A stretch of 64,000 nucleotides of DNA from positions 62,001-126,000 of the forward strand of contig NZ_JACOPQ010000003.1 of assembly GCF_014287675.1 (NCBI RefSeq). Direction: 5' to 3'. The position numbers and the translations under genes are program-made. How positions within the stretch are numbered: position 1 is the stretch's first letter; the number at the start of each line of letters is the position of its first letter. Positions 15,941 through 24,049 of the stretch are shown piece after piece. The notes below the pieces were generated by a model. The model was given only the letters and a program-made list of their open reading frames with translations, searched no databases and was not told the origin of the DNA. This stretch comes from Lawsonibacter faecis. GTDB taxonomy: Bacteria > Bacillota > Clostridia > Oscillospirales > Oscillospiraceae.

Positions 15941-16452
15941 TTAACCGCCTCCATATAACTGTCAAGCAGTCTACTTTTTGCGCGTTGGTCAAGCTTACTT
16001 GCGGCTGAATGGGAAATACCAAATATCTTCGCAATTTCATGAACGGTATAGCCATGATGGTATTTCAGAAGAATGAACTGTCGATATCTGGCCGGGAGCT
16101 TTAAAATGCACTCCGTCAAAGCGTTGTCACCCTCATACGTGACGGATATCCCACTGATTTCATCATCAAAATTTATGGTTCCATGTCTTTGCCGCTGCCG
16201 GTACAAGTCGATTGCTTTTCGCTCAACTATAATAACGACGTAGCTTTTCGTTTTTGGACACAGAGGCTCTCCGACTCTTGCAATGTTTTCTGCGATTTTG
16301 ATAAATGCGCTATGAACAGTATCCTCAGCATCCTGTTCATTGTGGAGTATATCATTGGCAATGCGGAACATGAGAGGCCGATAGGTAGTGTAAATTTGTT
16401 CAAACTTAAGTCAATTTTCTGTGCTGTCTATCATTTGAAAATAAATCAACAT
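15937..16452 (-). pseudogene. ECF-type sigma-70 factor interrupted by an early UGA
   Basis: A full-length frame can be read from ATG 16452 (GAGGTGG ribosome site) to 15937, 171 codons, but codon 14 is TGA (16411-16413) within the segment STEN*LKFEQIYTTYRPLMFRIA, where family members keep reading. After it come region 2 (MFRIANDILHNEQDAEDTVHSAFIKIAENI) and region 4 (LPARYRQFILLKYHHGYTVHEIAKIFGISHSAASK). A restart at the Met before FRIAND (16371) would give 144 residues with part of region 2 missing. So the gene is either damaged, restarted or has a sequence error; the anti-sigma gene downstream is intact. Confidence 0.75.
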
Positions 16453-16630
16453 AAATGGCCACCTCGTTTATTTTAAATCCATACTAAATATATCGGTTAT
16501 ATATATTAGCAGACATTTCATTTAGTTTCAATCCCTAGTAAAGGTATTATTCAATTATTTCCATTAGCAAGGAACGCATGAGTAGTCATTCCGGACTGGA
16601 TCGGCAAGCAGGGGAGTGTCTATACACTTG

Positions 16631-17273
16631 CTATTTTCGCGCCGCGAAAATGTTTGTTGGGGTGTCCCCAAACCTGTCGGCACTTCTGGCCATGGTGGGG
16701 CTGTTGACAAAGCGGCGAATCAGCAGCGATAGGATTGTAAGGGCAACAAAAAAGACGCCCCTATGCGTCAAGCTAAGCATCTTATCATCCTTTTTTAGGT
16801 TCAAAGCGGTCGCAGACAAGAGACAGTGATCCTCCGCTGCCTTAAAGCTTCGTCGCAAGACGCGTGTTAAGTTCTGCCCCCATTTCTGGGCGGCAAAGGT
16901 GCCCTCGCACCAAATCTGCCGCTTCTTCAGCGCCTCCCGGTACTCCGGCTCCCATCGCCTGTAGAAATGCCGCTGAACGGAGTGCTTGAAATAGCTGTCC
17001 TGCACCTTCCGCGCCCCTGCCTTGTCCGTCTTGCTCAGGCACTTTTCCCGCAGCGGACAGCAGGCACAGTCCCGTCTGTCTGCCCAGTATTCCCAGAATA
17101 GCCCGCCGTCGTTGAGGTACAGCCGCTTGGGCCGCAGTGCTTATTCCCTGATTTAGGTAGGCCTCAACAATTCTAATTTTTTCTTCTGGAGAATACTTCG
17201 ACTTTTGTGGCATGAAAAAACTCCCCTCTCCGTTTTCAGTGGTTTTGTTCTTTCTACTGTCTACTTCAAGGGG
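16631..17273 (-). mobile_element. Degenerate insertion-sequence remnant (chimeric transposase)
   Basis: From 17213 the frame MPQKSKYSPEEKIRIVEAYLNQGIS matches the first helix-turn-helix of an IS3-type OrfA. After a junction near 17140 a different frame gives a C-terminal part of an IS1182-type transposase: a CACCPLREKCLSK cysteine cluster, then RQIWCEGTFAAQKWGQNLTRVLRR. The segment 17214-17273 before the ATG, with TGCTCCCCTTGAAGTAGACA reading in, looks like an IS left end. No intact catalytic triad remains. It marks recombination inside the island. Confidence 0.65.
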
Positions 17274-17895
17274 AGCATATCAATACACCAAGCTCCCAGC
17301 TCTTTCTTTGTTTCACTCCAGCAAATTTAGAGCATAGCATCTCAAAATCCATCAGGCAGGCATTCAACATTTCAGAGTTAAAAAAGTGATGTGGTGGAAT
17401 GCAAAATGCTCCTTGCTCTGCGATGCTGTCCGCTGAGCGAGAAGCATTTTGACCACATAAATAGCCACAGTACCGTTTGGAACAAACGAAAACACTGTGA
17501 TCAAAGAGTTTTAAAGAGCAAATGAAACGGAGTTTAACACATAAAAACGGTTTAGCACAAGATCCTTCCTCACCTCTTTGTTTATTGCTGCGCAGATTTT
17601 CATCTGGAAAGATGACTTGACTTGCTGCCTGTTCAGAGTTGCGAGATTTTCCCCGACATAAAAAAACGTCATGGCAGGCTGATGTGTTCCAGCACACCAG
17701 CCCCGCGCTAAGGTGTTCTACCCACCCAGCACAACCGCAAAACGGCCACGACATGGTCAATATACCGCTTTTGTCGCGGCGGCACAAGTATAAACCTTTG
17801 CGCGTGCATGGGTTCCGGGGCGTAAGGCCCTCGCCTTTGCATACGCTTTTGACGATACGGGAAATTCCCGACTCTTTCTGAAAGGTCGGGATACG

Positions 17896-18069
17896 ATGAA
17901 CATTTTTGAGACACACGAAGGGTTCTCCGGGCGCTTCGCCCCGGCCGCCGCCGGCGAGACGCTCCAGTCCCTTCTCATGCTGGCGGGGGACATCCGCTTG
18001 AAGTTGGGCAGACAGGGGTACTTACTGGGCAGCTATCTCTCCCTTTTCCTGGAGGGGGCCTTGCGGTAA
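17896..18069 (+). CDS. Small ORF, 57 residues, unknown
   Basis: ATG 17896 is preceded by AAAGGTCGGG, which forms part of a small hairpin (CCCGAC...GTCGGG, 17867-17890). The product starts MNIFETHEGFSGRFAPAAAG and ends LLGSYLSLFLEGALR; I recognise no family. The leader region 17750-17895 has the look of a conserved element leader. Otherwise 17274-17895 contains no gene I can support. Confidence 0.35.
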   Translation: MNIFETHEGFSGRFAPAAAGETLQSLLMLAGDIRLKLGRQGYLLGSYLSLFLEGALR

Positions 18070-18168
18070 AACACTTTCTGTGGGCGACGGAGAGCAGGAT
18101 TGGTGATAACTGCGACATCCCTTAGCTGACGGACCTATACCGGCGCATTGGCGGCCGGGGAAACATAC

Positions 18169-18330
18169 ATGGAGACGCTCAACCTGCGTCTGAAACAGCG
18201 GTTTCTCACCGCTCAGCTGGTTCCCATCTTTGTGCAGGGGGCCACAAACGACTTGCTCTACTGCCTGCTCCACCGGGACAGCGAGCCTAACAAGCAAATA
18301 CTCCAGCTTCTAATGGAGACGCGATCATAA
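18169..18330 (+). CDS. Small conserved ORF, left copy (53 residues)
   Basis: From ATG 18169 the product ends IFVQGATNDLLYCLLHRDSE then PNKQILQLLMETRS. A paralogue of 50 residues at 27402-27554 shares FVQGATNDL.YC, RDSE.NKQI and QLLM, and the last 110 bp are clearly related at DNA level. The two copies bracket the helicase-nuclease operon in the same orientation. Function is unknown. A hairpin follows at 18339. Confidence 0.5.
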   Translation: METLNLRLKQRFLTAQLVPIFVQGATNDLLYCLLHRDSEPNKQILQLLMETRS

Positions 18331-18338
18331 ACTTTAAG

Positions 18339-18373
18339 AGTTAGGGCCATCCGCATAACTGGTGGCCCTAACT
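18339..18373 (+). terminator. Hairpin after the left small ORF
   Basis: AGTTAGGGCCA paired with TGGCCCTAACT around a 13-nt loop. No T run follows, so it is a weak terminator or RNA processing site. The remaining stretch 18374-18630 shows no gene. Confidence 0.5.
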
Positions 18374-18630
18374 TGACGATAGAGATGCAGATCTTGTGCA
18401 ATTGGTCAACTGTTTAACAACAACGGTAATGGCACAGTCCTTATTCTTTAAACATACCAGCATCCGAAATTGTCCAGTAGGCCTTTGTATTAATCTATCC
18501 ATCCTATGTAATAGATGGTTTAATCTCAGAATTGATTACGCCCTTTGACAGTGCATGCGTGGATTTAATCCATTTGTGGCATACGGTACGCCCTCTGTCT
18601 TATATAAAGCAGTATTATTCCTTTCTCCGC

Positions 18631-21348
18631 TCAGTGTCCTGCCGATAATGCCGAGCGCAGCCCCTGCTCGATTTTGGCCTTCTCTCCGCTCCCGTCCGTC
18701 CGCAGGCGCAAAAGCGGGATGCCGCACACACCAAAAATCCGATCCTTTTTCTGGTCTCGCCCTGCCTGCCGTGAGCCTGCAGCGTGGAAGGCTGTGCCGT
18801 CCACCTCCACCGCCAGCAGAGGTGACTTGTCCATCCTGCGGAAAAGCAGAAAATCCACATGGGTCAATGGGTTACGGGCATAGTCGGCCTCATCTTTCGT
18901 CAGCCCAGAGTAGTCCTTCACCAAATTCACCAGCGCAACATGGACAGCGCAGGCTACGGAGGTAAACTCTATCTCCTGGAGGACCCCCTCGATTACGGTA
19001 TAGAGGAGATTTTCTGAATCATATTCCGAAATCCGGCGGTGCTTTTGCAGAAATTCCCGCCGCTGCTGGGCGTAGCCCTGGTAGAGCAGATCGAAAACAG
19101 AGTAGACAGCACTCTCCACCACAGCACAGTTGTTGTATTGAATGTACCGGGCCAGATCGCCGTAGTTTGTCCCGTCGTTGCGTGGGTCCTGGGAGGTGAC
19201 CACGGTCAGGGACTTGACCGCCCGGGACACCGCCACATTCAGCATCCGGGGGTCATCCACGAACTCACCGATCACATTGTCTACCGAGGTCAGGACGATG
19301 GCGTCCTTCTCCCGGCCCTGAAACTTATGGACGGTGGCCACCTCCAAATCCCCCAGCTGGGCGTGGATGGCTGCAGCCTGGTCTTTGTAGGGAGTGATGA
19401 TCCCGCTGCTCTCATAGCCCCTTTCCGCCAGGCGGGGCAGAACCTCCTGCCGGATAACATCGATCTGCCGCTGGTTCAGGTGGCCCCGGGCGTGGTTTCC
19501 GGGGGCGGTGTGATACATGGTCAGTACGTCCGGCTCCCCGCTGTCCTTGGTCATGACGATTAGCTTGCCGCCGTAGAACTTCTGGTTGCAGAAATTGATA
19601 ATCTTGGGGTGGCAACGGTAGTGCTCTCGCAGAAGAATGGTGGGCACATACGGCCAGGCCGCCAGTGCCGAGGAAAGCAGGCTGTGGACGGAGAAGTGGT
19701 AGGCCTCGGGGAGGTCATAGTGTGTCCAGACGCCCTCGCTGTCCCGGAGGTTCTGTCCGTCCAGCACGTTAGGAAGCTGCTGGAGGTCTCCGACAATGAC
19801 AATATTCTTTGCACAAGAAAAAGCCAGCACGCCAGTGGCCAGGTCCACCTGGGAGGCCTCATCCACAATGAGATAGTCATAGACGTGTTCAAAGCTCAGG
19901 GTTCCCCGGATGGAATAGGTGGTGCTGAGGATTACCGGGTACTCCCGGTTGAAGTCCCCCGAATGACCGCGGAAATCCCGCAGCTCAAAACGGCGGCGCG
20001 CCTCCCGCCACGGAAAGGCGCCGCTCACCTCGCCTTGGAACAACCGCAGGGACTTCTCAGTCAGCTCCTCCATTTTGGCGTCGAAGGCGTAGTCGGCCAG
20101 CTTCCGCCCCAACCGGGCCCGCTCCTGGGTCAGCTCCTGCCGCCGGACCACATAGAACTGCCGCTGGAGATAGGGGATCACCAGCTCTGGCCGCTGCAGA
20201 AAAACCTTCAGCGCGGAGCGGTTGAAGCGGAACAGGATGGAGAGTTTTTGCAGCAGTCCCAGCCTGCTCTCCCGCTCCGCATGCTGCTCATACTCCAGCC
20301 AGAGGGATAAAATTTTCTGGCTAGAAAGACCCTGGACCTGTTCCAGCGGCGTCTGTCCATAGGTGGCATAGTATTCGCCGAAGTAGTGCTGCTCCGGGGT
20401 CAGCTCCAGCAGCTCCTGCTCTATGGCGGCGATGCGGTTTTTGGCGCTCAGCATCTCGCTCAGCTCTTTTGATAGGGCGGTGACCTCCTGGTCCAGCGCC
20501 GCCTGCTCCTCCGGCTCCAGCACCCACTCCGCCATGTCGGGATATCGGCCGGTTTGACCCTCCAGAAAGCGGTCCTTGTTGGCGCGGCTCCCCAAAAACG
20601 CAGTTAGGAAGGAGAGTCCCTTCTTCTCCAGCTTTTCCGCTACATTCAGGGTAGCGGAGTTATTGTTTGAGACCACCGCCACCGTCTGGCCCGCGCGGAC
20701 CACGTTGGCAATGATATTCAAAATGGTCTGAGTCTTGCCGGTGCCCGGCGGGCCCTGGATGATACTGACCTGGGAGGAGAGAGCACTTTCCACAGCGGTT
20801 TTCTGGCTCTGGTTTAGGCCAAAGGGGTAGATTACGACCTCTGGCGGGGTGCGCTCTGCCGGAGGTTTTTGTAAATCCAGATAGCAGGAGAGCACGGTAG
20901 TGTCGAGGACGTCCTTGCAACGCTCATACTGCATCTGTAAAATGTTCTGTCCATTTTCCGACACCAGGCTGACTGTCGCCGCCGTCTCTTTGAAATAATC
21001 AAAGATTTCCTTCTGCTCCACGTCCGCCAGGCAGTTTTTCTGGAGCTCCACTTGGGCTTTGGGATAGGTGAGGGATTTTCTCCCGTTAAGGCGGAGCCGG
21101 TAAAAGGGGCCAAAGTCCAAAATTTCCTCCACCTGCGGAATGGCTGCTCCGTTCACAACAATAATCTGACCCGCCGGGTCGATCCGCCGCTGTACCGCCA
21201 ACACCTGCACCTTGCCTCCGCGGTAGTGGTAGGGCTTGGGGGAGCCGGTAAAAACCACCTCGCATATGCCGTCCTGGAAACGGTAGCTGGCGACAGAATC
21301 TGTCTTATCTTGGCCGTTAATCAGAATCAGATGCCGCGTATCCTCCAT
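18631..21348 (-). CDS. SF1 (Upf1-like) helicase with C-terminal PD-(D/E)xK-type nuclease domain
   Basis: 905 residues from ATG 21348. Walker A IIQGPPGTGKTQ lies near 197-208, the DEAD-like Walker B YLIVDEASQVD near 500, then VGDLQQLPNV (motif III), LREHYRCHPKI (motif IV), VATVHKFQGREKDAIVLT (motif V) and NVAVSRA (motif VI): a complete SF1B helicase of the Upf1/Dna2 group. The last 130 residues hold THVDFLLFRR...LLAVEVDGTAFH...Q..RDQKKDRIFGVCGIPLLRL, a DUF2726/Vsr-like nuclease fold. It is last in a four-gene minus-strand operon, 26 bp after an SF2 helicase. A role in nucleic-acid degradation or phage defence is inferred; I know no named system with exactly this set. Confidence 0.88.
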   Translation of the reverse strand: MEDTRHLILINGQDKTDSVASYRFQDGICEVVFTGSPKPYHYRGGKVQVLAVQRRIDPAGQIIVVNGAAIPQVEEILDFGPFYRLRLNGRKSLTYPKAQVELQKNCLADVEQKEIFDYFKETAATVSLVSENGQNILQMQYERCKDVLDTTVLSCYLDLQKPPAERTPPEVVIYPFGLNQSQKTAVESALSSQVSIIQGPPGTGKTQTILNIIANVVRAGQTVAVVSNNNSATLNVAEKLEKKGLSFLTAFLGSRANKDRFLEGQTGRYPDMAEWVLEPEEQAALDQEVTALSKELSEMLSAKNRIAAIEQELLELTPEQHYFGEYYATYGQTPLEQVQGLSSQKILSLWLEYEQHAERESRLGLLQKLSILFRFNRSALKVFLQRPELVIPYLQRQFYVVRRQELTQERARLGRKLADYAFDAKMEELTEKSLRLFQGEVSGAFPWREARRRFELRDFRGHSGDFNREYPVILSTTYSIRGTLSFEHVYDYLIVDEASQVDLATGVLAFSCAKNIVIVGDLQQLPNVLDGQNLRDSEGVWTHYDLPEAYHFSVHSLLSSALAAWPYVPTILLREHYRCHPKIINFCNQKFYGGKLIVMTKDSGEPDVLTMYHTAPGNHARGHLNQRQIDVIRQEVLPRLAERGYESSGIITPYKDQAAAIHAQLGDLEVATVHKFQGREKDAIVLTSVDNVIGEFVDDPRMLNVAVSRAVKSLTVVTSQDPRNDGTNYGDLARYIQYNNCAVVESAVYSVFDLLYQGYAQQRREFLQKHRRISEYDSENLLYTVIEGVLQEIEFTSVACAVHVALVNLVKDYSGLTKDEADYARNPLTHVDFLLFRRMDKSPLLAVEVDGTAFHAAGSRQAGRDQKKDRIFGVCGIPLLRLRTDGSGEKAKIEQGLRSALSAGH

Positions 21349-21374
21349 CGCCGTTTCCCTTCCCATACACTTTA

Positions 21375-23651
21375 TTATGATCCCACGGTGTTAAATCGTT
21401 GGTAGTACTCTTCTAACTTTTCATCACAGATACGTTCGATCTCCTGCTTTTCCTCCTGGGTCAGCTTCTTCCACACCGACTCGTCCACCTGAATTACACC
21501 CAGGGTTTTGGTGTGGTAGAGCATCTGCATGTCCTCAAAACGCTTGAATGGGTTTGACAGGATGTTCCGTTGGACCTGGGCGTCGGTGTAGCCGCCCTTG
21601 GCGTAGATGCTATTGGCTTTTTCCACCACCAGGCCGGCGGCCCGGCGGGCCTCGTAGAACTCCCGGAAGTAGGTGACGATGTCGCTCAGCTTCACCCGGC
21701 CCTTCTCGTCGGCGAAGATCAGCACGGACTTCAGCAGTACCGGCTTATAGGAGTAGCTCATGTCCATCTGCCGAGCCATGTCCAGGAACAGATCTTTGCG
21801 GTTGGAGTCGTCGATAAGGGTCCAGCCGTACTGTTCCGCACATTTCTGGAGTGTCTCCTCCCTGAAATACTTGAAGGTCCGGTGCTCGCTCATGGGCACC
21901 ACCAGGTCGGGCACCAGTAGGTCCTCCCGGACATAGCGCTCAATAGTCTCCGTCTGCACATCCACCCGGCGGACAAACTCCAGCTGAGAGAGCATTCCAG
22001 CGGCCTCCTCCTGCCAGTTGAAAATATCCACCAACTCATAGTCCAGGGCATCCACCGGCCAATCGATGAGGGCGTCGGGACGCTCGCCACGGTCATAGAG
22101 TCCCTGTTCCGCCATCTTCTGCCCCTTTTTGCCCAGCACCAGCGCCCCGGGCTGGTAGTCCTTCAGCCGGAACAGCCGATGCATAGAATAGGGCATGTTG
22201 TACTGATTGGCGTTGTCCACAAAGTCGAACACCATCAGGCTCTCCTTGCCCGGGGATAACCGCATCCCCCGGCCTAACTGCTGGGTGTAGAGGACCTTGG
22301 ACAAGGTGGGCCGGGCCATGAACAGTACCTCGGTGGCCGGGCAGTCCCAGCCCTCGTTCAGCAGGTCGCAAGCGCACAGGACCTTGGTCTCGCCCTGTTC
22401 AAACCGGGCCAGCACCTCCTGGCGGTCGCTGGCTTTGATTTCGCCGGACACGGCCTCAGCGGTCACCCCCGCGTCGTGGAGCCGCCCGGCGATCTCCTGG
22501 GCATGTTTCACAGAGGCACAGAAAATTACCGTCCGCTTGTCCTTCACATATTGGAGCCAGGTGTCCACAATGAGCTGGTTACGCTCGGGGACGTAGATCT
22601 TGCTCTCCAGATCCCGAATGTTATACTGGACACTGTTAAAGCGGACTTTGGTAAGATCGATATTGGTGTGGATGCAGATACACCGCACCGGCACCAGCTC
22701 CCCAATCTCCACAGCGGTCTGGATGTCCAGCTTGTGGGCGGTGTTTTTGAAAATGTCCAGGATGTTCTTGTCATCGGCCCGCTCCGGGGTAGCGGTAAGG
22801 CCAAGGGTGAACTCCGGCGTGAAGTAGGCCAGAACCTTCTGGTATGTATCCGCGGAAGCGTGGTGGGCCTCATCCACGATGATGTAGCCGAAGTCATCCA
22901 GCTTGAACTTGTCCAAATTCAGGGCCACGCTCTGGATGCTGCCGCAGACCACAAAGGCATTCCCCTGCTTCACGCTCTCCACATAGCGGCCCACGGAGGC
23001 CTGGGGCCACAGTGTCCGGAAGGTTTTCGTCGCCTGGTCTACCAGCTCCACCGTATGGGCCAGGAATAGGGTTCGCTTATTAAACCGCTTGGCGTCCATA
23101 ACAGCGGTCACTGTTTTGCCGGTGCCGGTGGCGTGGTACAGCAGGGCGATGGTCTCAAAGCGGCAGCGCATCTCCTCCAGGGAGTGCAGCGCCTCCTTCT
23201 GGTGCTCCTTCAGCTCCAGCCGGGAGCCGTCCAGGGCCTTACCCCGCTGGGTGGGAAGATAGTCCTCGATCTCGCGGAAGCTGGGGTGCTGACCCAGGAA
23301 TACCCGCAGCTCGTCCTTCACCGTCTCCGGCTGCCGCTGCATCTGCCGCACCGCCCAGCGGTACACATCCCAGCCCAGGTAAACCATGCTGTTCTGCTTG
23401 AGCAGGTCGTCGTAGAATTTGTTCTGAGAAACAAGTTTAGGGTTGTGGGAGGCCTCGTCGTCAATCTCGATAGCCACCTTCCGCCCACCAGTCTCGATCA
23501 GGAAATCGGCGAACCGGCTGTTCTGGTAGATGTCGGAGAAGGGATACTGGGAGTAGAGATAGCCGGCTTTCTCGGCGCCGAAGGCATCGCAGAACAGCTC
23601 AATAAACAGATCCTCGGCGCTGCTGCCCGAGGCGGAGCGGTAGGCGGGCAT
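21375..23651 (-). CDS. SF2 (DEAD/DEAH) helicase with N-terminal endonuclease domain
   Basis: 758 residues from ATG 23651, with GAGGTG 6 bp before. Residues about 10-105 form a small nuclease with FADFLIETGGRKVAIEIDDE (Asp49, Glu62 and Asp64 region) and LLKQNSMVYLGWDVYRW, like DUF559-type enzymes. The helicase has Walker A HATGTGKT near 173, DEAHH near 260, GLTATPERADD (motif III) and QQLGRGMRLSPGK (motif VI), resembling the motor of type I/III restriction enzymes. The C-terminal 250 residues are unassigned. It lies between a MazG-like gene (54 bp upstream) and the SF1 helicase-nuclease. No methyltransferase or specificity subunit is next to it. Confidence 0.88.
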   Translation of the reverse strand: MPAYRSASGSSAEDLFIELFCDAFGAEKAGYLYSQYPFSDIYQNSRFADFLIETGGRKVAIEIDDEASHNPKLVSQNKFYDDLLKQNSMVYLGWDVYRWAVRQMQRQPETVKDELRVFLGQHPSFREIEDYLPTQRGKALDGSRLELKEHQKEALHSLEEMRCRFETIALLYHATGTGKTVTAVMDAKRFNKRTLFLAHTVELVDQATKTFRTLWPQASVGRYVESVKQGNAFVVCGSIQSVALNLDKFKLDDFGYIIVDEAHHASADTYQKVLAYFTPEFTLGLTATPERADDKNILDIFKNTAHKLDIQTAVEIGELVPVRCICIHTNIDLTKVRFNSVQYNIRDLESKIYVPERNQLIVDTWLQYVKDKRTVIFCASVKHAQEIAGRLHDAGVTAEAVSGEIKASDRQEVLARFEQGETKVLCACDLLNEGWDCPATEVLFMARPTLSKVLYTQQLGRGMRLSPGKESLMVFDFVDNANQYNMPYSMHRLFRLKDYQPGALVLGKKGQKMAEQGLYDRGERPDALIDWPVDALDYELVDIFNWQEEAAGMLSQLEFVRRVDVQTETIERYVREDLLVPDLVVPMSEHRTFKYFREETLQKCAEQYGWTLIDDSNRKDLFLDMARQMDMSYSYKPVLLKSVLIFADEKGRVKLSDIVTYFREFYEARRAAGLVVEKANSIYAKGGYTDAQVQRNILSNPFKRFEDMQMLYHTKTLGVIQVDESVWKKLTQEEKQEIERICDEKLEEYYQRFNTVGS

Positions 23652-23705
23652 GGGGGTCACCTCAGCTTTGTTTGATGAAAATTTTGTTCGTTTGCGCTTG
23701 GCATC

Positions 23706-24026
23706 TCAGCACTCCAATACTTCTTTCAGCAGAATCTTCTTCTCAAATCCGCCCCGTTTGGCGGCCTTCTCTGCCCTAACTCGCTCCAGGTCTTCCAGCG
23801 TCCAACCCCGGGCCTTCACTACGGCCCACATGACCTCCAGCAGGTCGGCCAGCTCCTCCAGGGATTTGCTCTCCTGGTACTCGGCAAGTTCCTCATTCAA
23901 TTTCTCATCCAGCAGGTGCAGATAGTCTTCGTCGGAGAGCGTTTTGCAGATACAGGTCTTGCCGTCTGCCTCAATGATCTCGGGGATGCGGTCACGAACC
24001 AGCTTATGATAGCTTTTAGCAGGCAT
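23706..24026 (-). CDS. MazG-like / phosphoribosyl-ATP pyrophosphohydrolase-like protein
   Basis: 106 residues starting KSYHKLVRDRIPEIIEADGK, with KLNEELAEYQESKSLEELADLLEVMWAVV carrying the E-x-x-E...E-x-x-D metal-binding pattern of all-alpha NTP pyrophosphatases. These hydrolyse nucleoside triphosphates to monophosphates and pyrophosphate. AAGGAGG is 7 bp from the ATG. It is the second gene of the operon, between the PLD-helicase and SF2 helicase-nuclease. In this setting it could adjust nucleotide pools during phage attack, which is inference. Confidence 0.85.
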   Translation of the reverse strand: MPAKSYHKLVRDRIPEIIEADGKTCICKTLSDEDYLHLLDEKLNEELAEYQESKSLEELADLLEVMWAVVKARGWTLEDLERVRAEKAAKRGGFEKKILLKEVLEC

Positions 24027-24049
24027 CCTTCATCCTCCTTAATATCTCC

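Noticed and set aside
17266..17916. A 216-codon minus-strand ORF in the island
   Set aside because: Cysteine-rich with no domain, no good ribosome site, and it overlaps a leader-like region on the other strand; treated as chance.
21375..23651. The SF2 helicase as the R subunit of a type I or III restriction system
   Set aside because: The motor resembles it, but there is no adenine methyltransferase or specificity subunit in the operon. The C5 methyltransferase 15 kb away pairs with its own endonucleases.
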